DNA of 64,000 nucleotides, from positions 13,381,462 through 13,445,461 of the forward strand of contig RPFO01000213.1 in assembly GCA_009746045.1 (NCBI GenBank). Reading direction: 5' to 3'. This document shows, piece after piece, positions 44,201-55,344 of this stretch. The notes under the pieces are model-generated. The model was not told the origin of the DNA and did not search any database. It saw nothing but the letters and a program-made list of their open reading frames with translations. Source of the stretch: Mesostigma viride (lineage: Eukaryota > Streptophyta > Mesostigmatophyceae > Mesostigmatales > Mesostigmataceae). Position 1 is the stretch's first letter. Every line of letters starts with the position of its first letter. The position numbers and the translations under genes were made by a program.

Positions 44201-47200
44201 AACGTATGAATGCGATAGCTGAGCCATGACAGGAACCAAGCAAGGGACACAGGCACAGGCCACAGGCAGGGCACCGCTCAACTCCCTGCCCTCACTCCTC
44301 TCATTGCCTCCAACTCACCTCACTGCCCTCACATGGCCCCCCCCACTCACCTCGCTGCCCCCACATTACCCCCCCCCTACCCACCTCACTGCCCTCACAT
44401 CACCCTGCCCCCTACTCATCTCACTGCCCCCACATTACCCCCCCCCCTACCCACCTCACTGCCCTCACATCTACGCCCCCCCTCCTCACCTCACTGCCCC
44501 CACATTACCCCCCCCCCCCTACCCACCTCACTGCCATCAAATCACCCTGCCCCCTACTCATCTCACTGCCCCCACATTACCCCCCCCCTACCCCCCTCAC
44601 TGCCCTCACATCACCCTGCCCCCTACTCATCTCACTGCCCTCACATTACCCCGCGCCCCCACTCCCCTCATTGCCCTCTCATCCCCCCCCCCCTACCCCC
44701 CCTCACTGCCCTCACATCAACCCCACCTCCTCACCTCACTGCCTTCACATTCCCCCCCCCTACCCCCTCACTGCCCTCACATCTACGCCCCCCCTTCCCA
44801 CCTCACTGCCTTACACAGCCCCCCCCCCCGTACCCACCTCACTGCCTCACATCACCCCCCCCTTCTCACCTCACTGCCCTCACATCTACGCCCCCCTTCC
44901 CACCTCACTGCCCTCACATCACCCCCCCCCTACCCCCCTCTCTGCCCTCACATCACCCCCCCCCCCCTACTCACCTCACTGCCCACGCTGGGGCTGCTCC
45001 CCTGCCACTCGGCCGCAAACCGGAACGCGCGCTCGCTCCAGCCGTGCATCGAGTCGTCTGTGACCCCTGCTGCGTCCGCGCTGGGGGGCCCCTCGCCGTC
45101 GCCCGCGCGCGCTGATGCCAGCAGGCTCTTGAGCCGCCACGTGTGGATGGGCGCGCGCACAACCGCCATGCGGAAGCGGGACCACGCGGCCGCGCAGTAG
45201 CCCGCGTCGATCATCATGTACTCGGTCGGGTGTAGGCCCGCCACCATCGACGCCAGCCGGTGGCCCTCCTTAATCTCGTTCTCCACCGCGCGCGAGGACG
45301 CCGCATTGCCGCTCAGCACCCATGCCACGCAGCAGCACAGGGGCAGCCGCTCGAGCAGAGCGAGCATGCTGTCGCCCAGCTCGCTCTGCGTGCCCGCGTC
45401 CACGCCGCTGAAGGACCCGCTCGCGCGCGACACGTTGCCGCACGACATGGCGCGCCGGCGGCCTGGCTTGGGCACGCCGTTGCTGGGGCCCCCTGCGTCG
45501 CGGCTGCTTGCGGAGACCTGCTGCATCAGGTTGGCGCTGAAGAGCACGGAGGATAGCAGGAAGTCGCTGTCCACAATGGTCATCAGCACCTGCTCCTCGG
45601 CGGGTGGCGCACGGGGCTCCGCTACAAAGTTGAGGTCATTTGCGCTGCGGGCCAGCCGGTGCCTGGGTGGCGCGCTCACGTTGCTAGAGGGCGGCACATC
45701 CCCTGAACCTTGCGCCCCCAGACCCCCCGCCCCCCCCATCGCCACCGCCCCCATGCCCCCCCCACCCGTGGCCGCTTCCCTCGCCGCCGCTGCGCGGGTG
45801 GCGCGCGACGCTGCGGCCGGGCTGTAGTAGACCGAATCGGGCACCTGCGGGCGCGCCGGTGGCGGTGGCACCGCGGGCAGCTGCTCCAGCGGGTGGCCCA
45901 GCAGGGCACAGGCGTGCTGCAGGTTGCGCGCCTTGAGCACGCGGTAGCCCTTGCGTGAGAACCAGCGCTCCACCGTGTGGCTCTCTAGCGCACCACTCAG
46001 GCACAGCAGCACGCTGCCGGCCTCGCAGAAACCGCTGCTGCTGGTCGTCTCGCCCCCGCCCCAGCGCACCCCCGCACCGTACGCCTCCTCCTCGGGGCGC
46101 CTGAGCCTGCCGTCCTGCGCGGTGGCGCTGGTGCTGCCGGCATCTGCCGAGGGCTTGAATCTCGGGGGTGTGACGGGGGCCCCCAGTGAGACGGGCGTGG
46201 GGGGCGGCGCCGCCTCGCTGCTGTTGGTGGAGCGCAGCGCGTGCACGTGGGGCCCCTCCTCGTTGTCATCGGTCACCGGCTCCTCTGCCAGCCGGGCGCA
46301 GTGGCTGGACTTGCCCCCTCCCATGGGCGAGTCCCACAGGTGCCTGCTGGCCAGCGCGGACGCGCTCTGCCAGCTGTACTGCTGCTCCTCGGCCACCAGC
46401 AGCAGCATGTCAAACTGGATCTTGGCGCCCATGCCCCCGCGCGGGTTGGGCACCACCTTGAGGTCGCCGCCCATCATGCGCGCAATCGAGCGAGCCACCA
46501 CAAAGCTGAGCCCGCCACCACGGTGCAGCTGGGGCAGCGGGCGCAGCTCGGAGGTGCCGCCGCCGTCGTCCCTCGGCCGCTTGCCGCCGTCCACCGCGGC
46601 GGCCACGTCGAAGATGGCCTCCGGCTCCGAAATCTCGGGCCCTGTGTCACACACAAGGCAAGAGAGGTAGGCGGACGCGCCGTGCGTGTGCAAGGACAGA
46701 GCCTCCATCACGTCGCCGTCGTCGCCGTCCATGCCCTCATCCAGTGTGTGGGGCCACAGGCGGTGCATCTGGAGGGGGGGCGGAAAGAAGATGGAGAGGG
46801 CTGCCGGGCCGTGCAGGGTGGTGCTTTGGCTGGGCTGACTGGCCACCACGTCATCTCCCTTGCCATGGCCCTGCCCCTTGGCCCCACCCGGTGCGCGCCC
46901 GCACGTCAGCCTCACCATCACGTTTCCCCTCTGTGTGCATCGCATCGAGTTGGACAGCACGGTGGTGAGCACCTGCTTGATGCGCCCCGCGTCGCCCAGC
47001 ACAAAGCGGGGGCAGCTCTCGCTGATGTCCAGCACCAGCTCCACGTACGGCGACTTGTTCATCTGGATCATCGCCACCGTGCTCTCAAACACGTCCTCCA
47101 GGTCCACGACGCCCACCTGCAGCCGCATGTGGCCCGACAGAATACTGTCAAAGTCCTGCATGTCGCTCTGCAGCTGCTGCAGCGGCGCGATGCTTGCGCG

Positions 47201-48689
47201 TGCCATGCTCGTGTACTTGGACGCCAGCAGCGGCTTGTGGGAGAGGCACTCCTCCAGCAGCAGGTCGGTCAGGTTGCGCAGCGCCAGCAGCGGCGCGCTC
47301 ATCTCGTGCGCCACAAACTTGGACGTCATCGTGCTGGTGGTCTCTGCGCGCTCCTTGGCCACCAGCAGCGCGCCCTTGTGCCGCCGCTCGCGCAGCAGGC
47401 TTGCCCGCAGCACGCACAGCAGCACCACGGCGGCAGTGAACACGGCGGCAGTCAGGGAGACCAGCACGGTGAACTGGCTTGAGTCCTGCGACTGGAGCGA
47501 GAATGCGGGCGAGACGACGACGACGACCACCGCCATGCCAAAGTCGACAACCGAAAAGTCCACAAAGTAGCGGGCGCCGTTCAGGTGCAGCTGCTCCAGG
47601 TGCAACCCGTTGGGGGAGGCGGCGTTAGAGCTGCTGCGTTCCGTCACGATGGTGCCCGCCACACTGTACTTGGACACAATGTGGTGGCTGGCCGCCGCCA
47701 CCAGCGCGTTACTAGCGTTGACGGCCGGCAGCAGTGAGGTGATGTTGAGGTTGAACGAGGTGGCGACGAGGATGGCCCCCTTGGCGGTCATAACAAAGAT
47801 GCCCTCGTCCATCAGGTCGAGCGACGTCAGCAGCTCCCCCAGTGAGCTGGTGCTGAAGCTGACGCCCGCCACCATGCGGAAGGGCGTCATGTTTGCACGC
47901 GATATGGTGAGCGCAGACGACGCGTAGATGTGGACCAAGCGGTAGCCGCCCCCGTCCAGGTTGAGCGTGAACGATAGCTTGGTGTCCTGCGCCAGCATCG
48001 CCTGCACCCAGGGCAAGCTGAAGAAGTTTTCCAGCGCTAATTCACCCTTGGGCGACGGCAGCAGGCAGGTGGTCAGCGACTTGTTGCGCACGGGCGGAGA
48101 GGGCACGGTTTCGACCACGCCGCTCTTGGACAGACGTGCGGCGCTCGTGGCCACCACGTAGGTCGAGTAGGAGCACCCGGCCGCGCCCAAAAACATGGGC
48201 GCCTCCGTGGGCAGCCCGCGCGGGGGGTCCACGTACGGCACCAGATCGGGCGGGATGAATCCGTCGCACGCCGCCGCTGGGCAGTGCTGCCACGAGTTGG
48301 ATAGCGGCACCTCCCAGTAGGAAACGTCTATCTTGTAGGTGGTCTCGTTCAGCACGCCCAGCTCAAGGAACGCCGTGCCCGAGGCCACCTGCGAGATGGA
48401 CGCCGCGTGGTTGACGCGCACGTACGAGACAGAGCCCTTGTCCCAGATGACGCCCAGGCGGCCGATGCTCGGGATGGTGCTGAGCATGGACCAGGAGATC
48501 TTCCGCACGCCGTTGGCCCACTCGGGGTCGGTCCTCGGGTCCCACAGTTCGGCCGAGTCGAGCATCTGCAGGTTGTAGAGCCGCGCGATGATGCGGATGG
48601 TTTGGAAGTAGTACTGCAGGTTGCGCTCAGCGTTGTTGAGGCGGCCGCTGCGCACCGACACCACGCTCTCCTCATCGGAGTAGGAGAGG
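38236..48689 (-). CDS. Membrane sensor histidine kinase fused to TKL (Raf-like) protein kinase, 8 exons, 5' end missing
   Basis: Exons in transcription order: 48689-44975, 43861-43774, 43249-43086, 41741-41673, 40894-40586, 40076-39954, 39204-39165, 38774-38236. Phases agree at every junction, giving about 1,681 residues plus an unfound 5' exon (acceptor GCACGCAG before 48689). Exon 1 here has a large extracytoplasmic sensor region (Cache-like, inferred), a membrane segment (FTVLVSLTAAVFTAAVVLLCVL), a HisKA-like FVAHEMSAPL with the His, an N box (VLSNSMRCT), weak G boxes (CDTGPEI, GGGLSFVVA) and possible degenerate receiver regions. The kinase has IGEGTFGEVFRG, EVAIKR, an alpha-C Glu (EEFHKEV), HRDLKSN, ADFGIS and MAPE, so it looks catalytically complete. 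A likely signal receptor passing from histidine-kinase-like to Ser/Thr output; activity of the first half is uncertain. Confidence 0.85.
42211..42235. repeat. Poly-C run (25)
   Basis: Uninterrupted C25 in the intron between the P-loop exon and the 83-bp array. Confidence 0.95.
42419..43106 (-). repeat. 83-bp x9 intronic array carrying exon end and 5' splice donor
   Basis: Units start near 42419, 42501, 42583, 42666, 42749, 42832, 42915, 42998 and 43081; the last is the true exon end. On the minus strand each holds the identical 21 nt coding ELQLLEK followed by GTGAGC, then about 56 nt of spacer ending in ACTTGAG or CTTCTCTACTTAG right before the next 21 nt. Each segment is thus bounded by AG and GT like a micro-exon. 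It lies in the intron just before the P-loop exon. Confidence 0.9.
44290..44985 (-). repeat. C-rich ~30-bp intronic array copying another 5' splice junction
   Basis: About 22 diverged units around CCTACTCAcCTCACTGCCcTCACAT. On the minus strand the true junction is GGGCAGTGAG|GTGAGTAGG at 44975/44974, and many units repeat GGCAGTGAG|GTG(A/G)G; others have AT in place of GT. The long Pro/His/Thr-rich frames across this region are artefacts. Confidence 0.85.
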
Positions 48690-49765
48690 CTGCGTGCCGC
48701 AAGGAATGCGGGGGGGGAGGGGAGGGACAAGAACATGGCACAACAAGGGGTCAGGGACAAGAACATGACGCAACGGTAGGGGGGGGGGGGACAACATGGC
48801 GCAACAAGGGGGGGCGCAACAAAGGGGGGGGGGGGGGGGTAGAGATGACTCAACAAGGTAGGGGGGACAGGAACATGCCAGCCAGGTTAGTGCAGGGCAA
48901 GCCAACGGAGCAACATCACAGGGAGCGTGCCGGGCACAGTTGACGAGGGAGGCATGCCAGGCACAGTTGTACAGGGACGCCTGTTGGCACCCAGCGCCAG
49001 CGGCCTCTTCACCTGGGTCATTTCTGCCCACCCATGAACCCACGATTTCCCGTTGGACGCCACACAAGCTTCCCCCCCACAACACCGCGCAGCGAAAAAC
49101 CGTCGCAGAACCCCCCCTGTCACCGCACAGGAGGCCCCACCCACCCACTGCATGGTGGCACACCGTATGCCGCACGCCAGGCACAGGCAACTGCATGTGG
49201 CACAGCAGCACAGGGGTTTGTGCTGGTGAGGTGCCCTGCGTGCCTTTGTGCCACACACCGGCAGACCCCCACAGCCGCACCCCATACGCAAGCCTGACCG
49301 CTCCTGGGCAAGTGCCCCTCCTGTTTTCGCTCCGTCGCCCGCCGCCCCATGAGTCAGTACATGCCTGGGGATGCTGCGGCCACACATGCCTTGCGCGCAC
49401 GTGAGGGGACAACGAAAGTGCTGCCTGCATCCCCACCCCCGGACCGCGGCACGGCGGCATGGCCCATGTGTACCCCAGCTGCCCGAAGACACCACCCCAT
49501 CCCCACCCCATCTCGTGCGGCGATAGCCAACCCCACCCTCACAAAACAACCCCCAAATCTCAATCCTCACGCCATTTTCACAACCAGCCTGAAAAAGTGC
49601 ACCCTTCTCGGCTTGCTGTGAAGTAATGCCCGGCTGCCGCAGCTTTACGCCAACCATGTGCAACCAGGGTGCATGGCCCCACGTGGCAGGGCCCAGCTGG
49701 GTGCGTGGGGTCCCCCAACCACACATGGCGCGCCAGGCCACTGAGAAGCACGCGGGCGGGCGGGG

Positions 49766-49840
49766 CCCTGCCCTGCCCTGCCCTGCCCTGCCCTGCCCTG
49801 CCCTGCCCTGCCCTGCCCTGCCCTGCCCTGCCCTGCCCTG
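49766..49840. repeat. (CCCTG)15 microsatellite
   Basis: Fifteen perfect pentamers upstream of, or within a 5' intron of, the kinase gene. Confidence 0.95.
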
Positions 49841-50270
49841 GATGGCGCAGCGGGGTACCTGCACACCTCCCACAGCACACACCTGGCCTTGGCCCCCACA
49901 TGCTGCTTGTGCCACCACGGCTCGTACACGCGTGGGCTGCATGGGACCCGGCTCGGCATCGGCGCGCGTGCACAAGCGAGCAGCCCCGTGGTCCCCTCTG
50001 CCCCCCATCTGGCCCCCATCTTCCCCCCTTATGGACCGAGAGTGCACGGCACATCCACACATACATCCACACAAGCGTTCATGGCCCATGCTTGGCCCCT
50101 TCTCCCCTCTCGTGTAAAAGTTTTGGCGGCACAGACAGGCGGGTTTTTCGGCCCAGCCCTAGTCCGCCTTGTGTGCCCCCTAGCGCGCGTGCCCACTAGC
50201 GCACGTGCCGACACAGGGCCATGCACTGTGGCAAACATGGGCGCTCCTGGGATGCTAACGAGAGGCGGCG

Positions 50271-50342
50271 CGCACAGCACACCCCGCACAGCACACCGCG
50301 CACAGCACACCGCGCACAGCACACCGCGCACAGCACACCGCC
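50271..50342. repeat. 14-bp tandem repeat x5
   Basis: Unit GCGCACAGCACACC repeated about five times with one variant (CCCGCACAGCACAC). Confidence 0.9.
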
Positions 50343-52746
50343 CTACGCCACCCAGGGACAGCTACACAAGTCCCCCTTAGAATCCGGTGGCCCACAGCAA
50401 TCCTACCCCCATGAGGTTGCACCACCTTGACCACTCGTGTTGCCAGATCGACGGCAATCCTAAACAAGATGGAATCCAACTCAGCCACTGCTGTCCAATA
50501 AATGAGTTACTTTTTCAGTGGCACAGAACGCCAAGCGGCCTGCATCCAAACATACACGATAGTCATGACCAACCTAACAGCGTATGCACAGAGAAAATAG
50601 AAGCTCTCAAACACAGCATGCTATGCAAGCTGTGAGACATACCCTCGATCGAAACTACCACGCGAAGCAGCCTCACATACCAAAAATAGCGTCCGAGAAC
50701 TTACCTTCTAGAATACCGGATCCATAGAAGAGCAACGAGAAGAATGAGCGAACACGCCAAAACAACCTGCAAGTCAGCGGCAGTAATAGGAAGCCACGGA
50801 AAACAATTTGCTCCGGTTAAGCCTCAAGCTACAAAAAAGGATACAGATGGCAAAAAGAAAAGGGAGAGAAGTTTCAACGGAATGCAAAAAACGAGCCGTT
50901 ATTGTCGAAATACCAAAACACCGAAACAGGCACAACCGGCGTGTGGACCACGTACAATCCCAAGCAGGGTTTTCCAGGAATGCTTGCGTTCGCGGCTTCT
51001 CCAGCCTCTCCATAGAGCCAGCTTCATCGTGAGAACAGACTAAAACGCCCGGGAAATACCAAGGAGCCGTTAAGGTACACCACTTGAGATACAAGACATA
51101 TCAAAGTATTCCGAAGCACGGTCTGGTTGGCTTTCTAGATTCCAGAAAAGAAGTACACTTGTACTGGACGCATGGCACGCGAAATGTTTTTCCATAAGTT
51201 GCCAGTCGGCCACAAACACGATCAAAAACTACATCGTAACGTTGCCACAGGAAAGTAGCGCCAGGCCCCTTCTCCATCGAGTAATAACAGGCACGCCCAA
51301 CGTTCAGCACATCCTGCCCAAATGCCAACTACGTAATCTGGCAAAAGAATATCCGGTACATCCTGGATAAGACCACGGGGTGAAGTAGCCTGACTACGTC
51401 CATTCGTGAGCATGGCATGTCCAAGGCATGAGTGGGCATGCAAAGCAGATGCCCGAAATTTGCTTTGGCCGAAAAGGCGAAGTTGCGCGACCAGGCATGG
51501 TTGCTGATCGTCGCCAACGCGATCGACTTGAGGCAACGAATCTCCGCGGCCACGAGACCATAGTGCGTGTGTTTGCTACGTGTGCTAATGTGTGCAACTG
51601 CGCATCTGTCAGGCGGTGACAGCATCTCCCTCATCCAGCGTATTCGAAGCACGTAGACCAGGCGTTAAGCCTCAGCTTTTAAGACTGCCGTATCTGGGCC
51701 GCCCAACAAGGATCCTGTTGAGCAAGTTGCAAGATGTCTGTCCTTTCTTGTGGTCACGAGAAGCTGTTTCTATCAATACTGGAATAATGACCAAGCAAGT
51801 CGAAGTACCTGGAGGAAAGACAGGGATGCACGATGCATTTCAGAGAGAAAATAATTGCCAGCAAGAACGCATACCCCCCCCCCCCAAAACACCTTCAACG
51901 CCGTTACCGCCAACAGCAGTACAGTACTAAAAGCCTGTAAGTGTTTTAAATGGGTCAACCCTTACTTACCATGTCAACGATATTTAGAAAAGCCTGTCAG
52001 TGTTGTGGAGTATTTTGGTCGACCGTCTCCCTTTGTATTGGAAGCGTTTATCTCGCATCAACAGCAATATACTTACTAATTCCAGCTTGACCGTGATTAG
52101 CTGTGATAATATCGACCAATAATGCCTCTCAGACAACTGCTCTAGTCCTTAAACGACGTTGGAACACCTTGCGTCCAGGAATATTGTCTTACTCAATATA
52201 GAACGTCAAACGATAGGAAAAGAAGCCAGGCAGCTGGCTAGTTTGCCGCGAACTTGATGCAAATGCCGGGCCAGAGTTAGGGCGGCTACCTGGCCCCGGC
52301 CCGAGGCCCCGACTTCGCGCTGTCGCCACATCGGGGCCGGCCTAGAGTACGGAAAACCGGCCGGGCGAGCACATGGCTCTCCGTCGTGACTGTCGCTTGT
52401 GAGAGATAGACATAACTATCCCAGGCGCGACGACGGATATTGGATGGTGACCTCAGCTCGAGCAGTCACGTACCGGTTCAATACGAAAATTCGCATTGGT
52501 GTCCATTGTGTTGTTTTCATGGTCCGATTTCCAGGTGTCCCCTGCGCATGCCACAGCCAGTAGCGCCTTGTTTCCCCGGTTTGCTGTCCAAAGCCAAGGC
52601 GCAGCTAAAATCATATCACGGTATGTCCAAGCTTGGCCACCGTCTAACCCTGGCAGGGCCTGGCCACGTAAGAAGATATCTCCCGGGCTGGCCAGTCCGC
52701 AAGGAGCCAGCAAGGCCCTCATCTGTATCAACCTGATTGGTACGAG

Positions 52747-54060
52747 CTAGATGGCCAGCAAACTGTAGTCTACGCAGCCTAATATAATAATATCAGACAC
52801 ACGGGGCATCCCATCATACAACGCCGCGAAGTGGCGGTATTCGCCGTACGTCACCCCCAAGATATACTTAACCCCAAGCATCCTGGTAACCGTTCCATTC
52901 AATCTGGACTCTAGATGTTCAGTGAGTGTCCAGGCTTCCGCCCCATAGCTTAGAATAGTGAGAACAAGAAACTTGAAAAGATCCCATTTCTGGCCAGCGC
53001 CCAGGTCCTTGGCGTGCCACACTCTGTCTAATTTACGCAAAGCTGTCCACGCAAGACCTATTATGCGTGTGTCTATGTCATCCTTGGTACCTAGGAAGCC
53101 AACTGCCCAAGAGTTTAAAACGCTCGGTGTAGGGAACTGCTGTGCCGCCCAGGTGTAAAAGCAGTGGGGGGCGACCGTCAAGCCCCAGGGCCATCGCTTC
53201 AGTCTTCTTGCTGATTTCCAGGCCAACTGCTCGTGCTTCCAGGGCCAGGCAGTCCAACCAGAGCTGGACATGCTCGGTATCCTCGATGAGAGTGGTATCA
53301 TCGGCGTGGATCAATTCTGCCAGGCGGTATTCCGTCCTATCCGCATTGCCACCCGTGCTGGGGTCATTGTGAATGACTAGGCCAGGCGCATGCCCTACAA
53401 CGCTAGCTGGCAAAGCGGGCGCGCGTCTTGCGCATGACATAGTCCACAACAATGATGAACAAGTATATGGTGACAGACCACAACATTGCCACACCCCTGT
53501 TTGGAGGGGGTAAGGGCGGGTGGTGCCATACGACGTACGGACTGATGCCGTAGCCCTCATACAACTTGCAAAGGGCGGCAACCAACGGCTTGGGACCCCG
53601 GTAGAGAGCAATTATATTACAAAGGGCAGGCCAGAGTACTGAGTCAAAAGGCCTTGACATAATCCACGAAGACCAAGCGGACAGGGTACTCACCCCGGCT
53701 TAGCCGCCGCACAAGTTCCTCCACAACGGCCGGCGTGCAGCAAAGACAGCCAAAACAATAGCACGGCCGCGGCGGAAGCCCAATTGGATCTGCCTTAAGT
53801 GCTCATCTAATTGTCTGCAAAAGCAAGCCGGAGCCGGTTAAGGACCATCCTCATGAAAACCTGAAGCGCAGCACTTTGAAGGCAAACACCTCCATAATTG
53901 CCCGGGTCGGCAGTGGATCCTTTGTTCTTGTAGATCATGACGCGGAGGGCATGTTGCCAGGCAGCGGGGGGGGGGTAGCATCAGGCATCAAAAGCTGGTT
54001 GCAGAAGTCCAGAAGGAACAGTATCACATACTCATCCTCAAGTTTTCCCACAGCTGCAGG
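52747..54060 (-). pseudogene. LINE ORF2 reverse-transcriptase remnant
   Basis: Minus strand, several frames: MIYKNKGSTADPGNYGGVCLQ (RT motif 1), QIQLGFRRGRA, VRLVFVDYVKAF (catalytic Asp region), LAELIHADDTTLI (the YADD box with His for Tyr), LWLDCLALEARAVGLEISKKTEAM and the thumb region LFKFLVLTILSYGAEAWTLTEHLESRLNGTVTRMLG. This is a non-LTR (LINE) reverse transcriptase. At least four frame breaks make it a pseudogene. It is the same family as the fragment at 60880-61385. Confidence 0.8.
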
Positions 54061-54340
54061 CAGGTTATCAGCACCGACAGCTCGCAAGCATAGTAGGTGG
54101 CAGGTAGTGATGAAGGAGACCACCCCAAAGTCAGTGGGGGTTCCGCGTGTGACCCAGTTTGGCATTCGCAGCGATTCGGGCCGTGGTGCCCACAACCCTA
54201 AAACTAGGAACTCGATAGCTAGCATCATCCATTCATTCTGACAATCCTGACCTACGGCAACGGAACATGGACGCTGACGCAGGAGCTGGAGAAACGACTC
54301 GACGGCAACATCACCAAGATGCTGCGCAATGCGCTTATTT
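54050..54340 (+). pseudogene. LINE fragments: family A C-terminus joined to a thumb fragment
   Basis: 54050-54237 plus codes RWQVVMKETTPKSVGVPRV then a GIRSDSGRGAHNP segment, the family A C-terminus. It is directly followed by 54237-54340, ILTYGNGTWTLTQELEKRLDGNITKML, a LINE thumb-region piece normally found upstream of it. The order is therefore rearranged. Confidence 0.6.
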
Positions 54341-54344
54341 AATT

Positions 54345-54657
54345 ATTATTTACACGTGACTGCGTCACGTCAGCACGAGCATAAGATTTCTGAGTGGGAT
54401 GGGAATGGGATGGAATGGATGATGCTAGCTATTTAGTTCCTAGTTACAGGGTTGTGGTACCATGCACGGCCTGAATCGCTGTGAATGCCAAACTGGGCCA
54501 CACGCAGAGCCTCCACTGACTTGGGGGTGGTCTCCTTCATCACTACCTGCCATCTATCCTTGCGAACCATCTGCCCCCATATTACAGACAAACCAGGAGG
54601 CTGCCCGGGTGTGAGCCCGTCCTGTCTAGGGTAGCACATGTCCATGCCTAGCTCCAC
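54345..54657 (-). mobile_element. LINE family A 3' end, inverted relative to its neighbour
   Basis: Minus strand codes LSVIWGQMVRKDRWQVVMKE onward, ending at a stop near 54433, then a 3' tail with CTTATGC and CACGTGACTGCGTCACGT-type hairpin sequence ending next to TTAAT. It forms an inverted pair with 54101-54237. Confidence 0.65.
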
Positions 54658-54699
54658 TATCGTCTAACGGAAAGTCCACGGATGGCGGCCCTGCCGCGC

Positions 54700-55344
54700 G
54701 CGGCCTGGGGCACGCCATGTGAGGACAAAACGCCTGGGCAGGGCGGGCTTGGTGCCAGCGAGCCTATCTGATGTGTCCACCTGATCTTTGCGGGGCAGGT
54801 GCCGGGCTAGGCCCTGAGGCGCCTGTGCCTAATAATGTGGGGAAATAGGGTAAATCAGCGTACTAATCCTCATTGCTAATGTGCAAACCAAATGTGCAAA
54901 TCAAATAAATTAATCCCATTCCCATCCGGCCCACTGAGGACTTATTAATAAGTGAGACAACTATTCCTCAGTGGACGCATGGAAGGACTAGGGTAGTTGT
55001 CCAGATGATCGGAATAAAGACGCAAAGACCGCGGGAGCCGCGTGCATGGCTATCTCATATCTGTACTAAGGAAGACCTGCATGGAGGGAGACAGATGGTA
55101 ACAAACCAAAAAGAAATTATAGGGGAAAAATACATAAGACGAAGAAGGAAAAAGAGAACACACACACGAAGTCCTGAGTCAAAACTTATGCTCACGTGGC
55201 GCAGTCACGAGTATTAAAACTGTAATTATTATTTAAGGGAGCCCGGCACAGTTAGTGCCCATAAGGATGCCTGTAGCTCGTTGGTATACGTCACCTACAA
55301 AACAAATGAAGGTGTTACCAACAAGATAACAACTCGCACGCTAT
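54700..55344 (+). other. No gene; LINE A tail fragment at 55181-55217
   Basis: Most of the interval shows no coding signal. At 55181-55217 the plus strand carries AAAACTTATGCTCACGTGGCGCAGTCACG, another copy of the family A tail hairpin. An imperfect palindrome (CACTGAGGA...TCCTCAGTG) lies at about 54930-54973. Confidence 0.5.

Larger units (their letters stand above)
48690..52746. other. Upstream region of the kinase gene; 5' exon(s) not located
   Basis: 48690-50400 is C/G-rich, low-complexity and probably intron. At about 50404-50490 (minus) a short frame AVAELDSILFRIAVDLATRVVKVVQPHG ends in a GGTAGG donor-like site and could be an upstream coding exon, but its phase does not match exon 48689-44975 directly, so a further exon would be needed. 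At 51101-51652 (minus) two frames are contiguous except for one in-frame TAG and look weakly protein-like (YYSMEKGPGATFLWQRYDVVFDRV); no family recognised. Nothing else is supported. Confidence 0.4.

Noticed and set aside
44226-45200. Pro/His/Thr-rich frames on the plus strand
   Set aside because: They run over the C-rich intron array and the antisense of the kinase exon. Splice phases and motifs support only the minus-strand gene.
45216-48161. Several 200-410-residue plus-strand frames
   Set aside because: Antisense shadows of the large kinase exon, created by its GC-rich codon use.
48690-48856. N-terminal extension MLSHLYPPPPPF of the kinase exon
   Set aside because: A clean acceptor (GCACGCAG) precedes 48689 and the upstream stretch is C-rich low-complexity sequence, so it is best read as intron.
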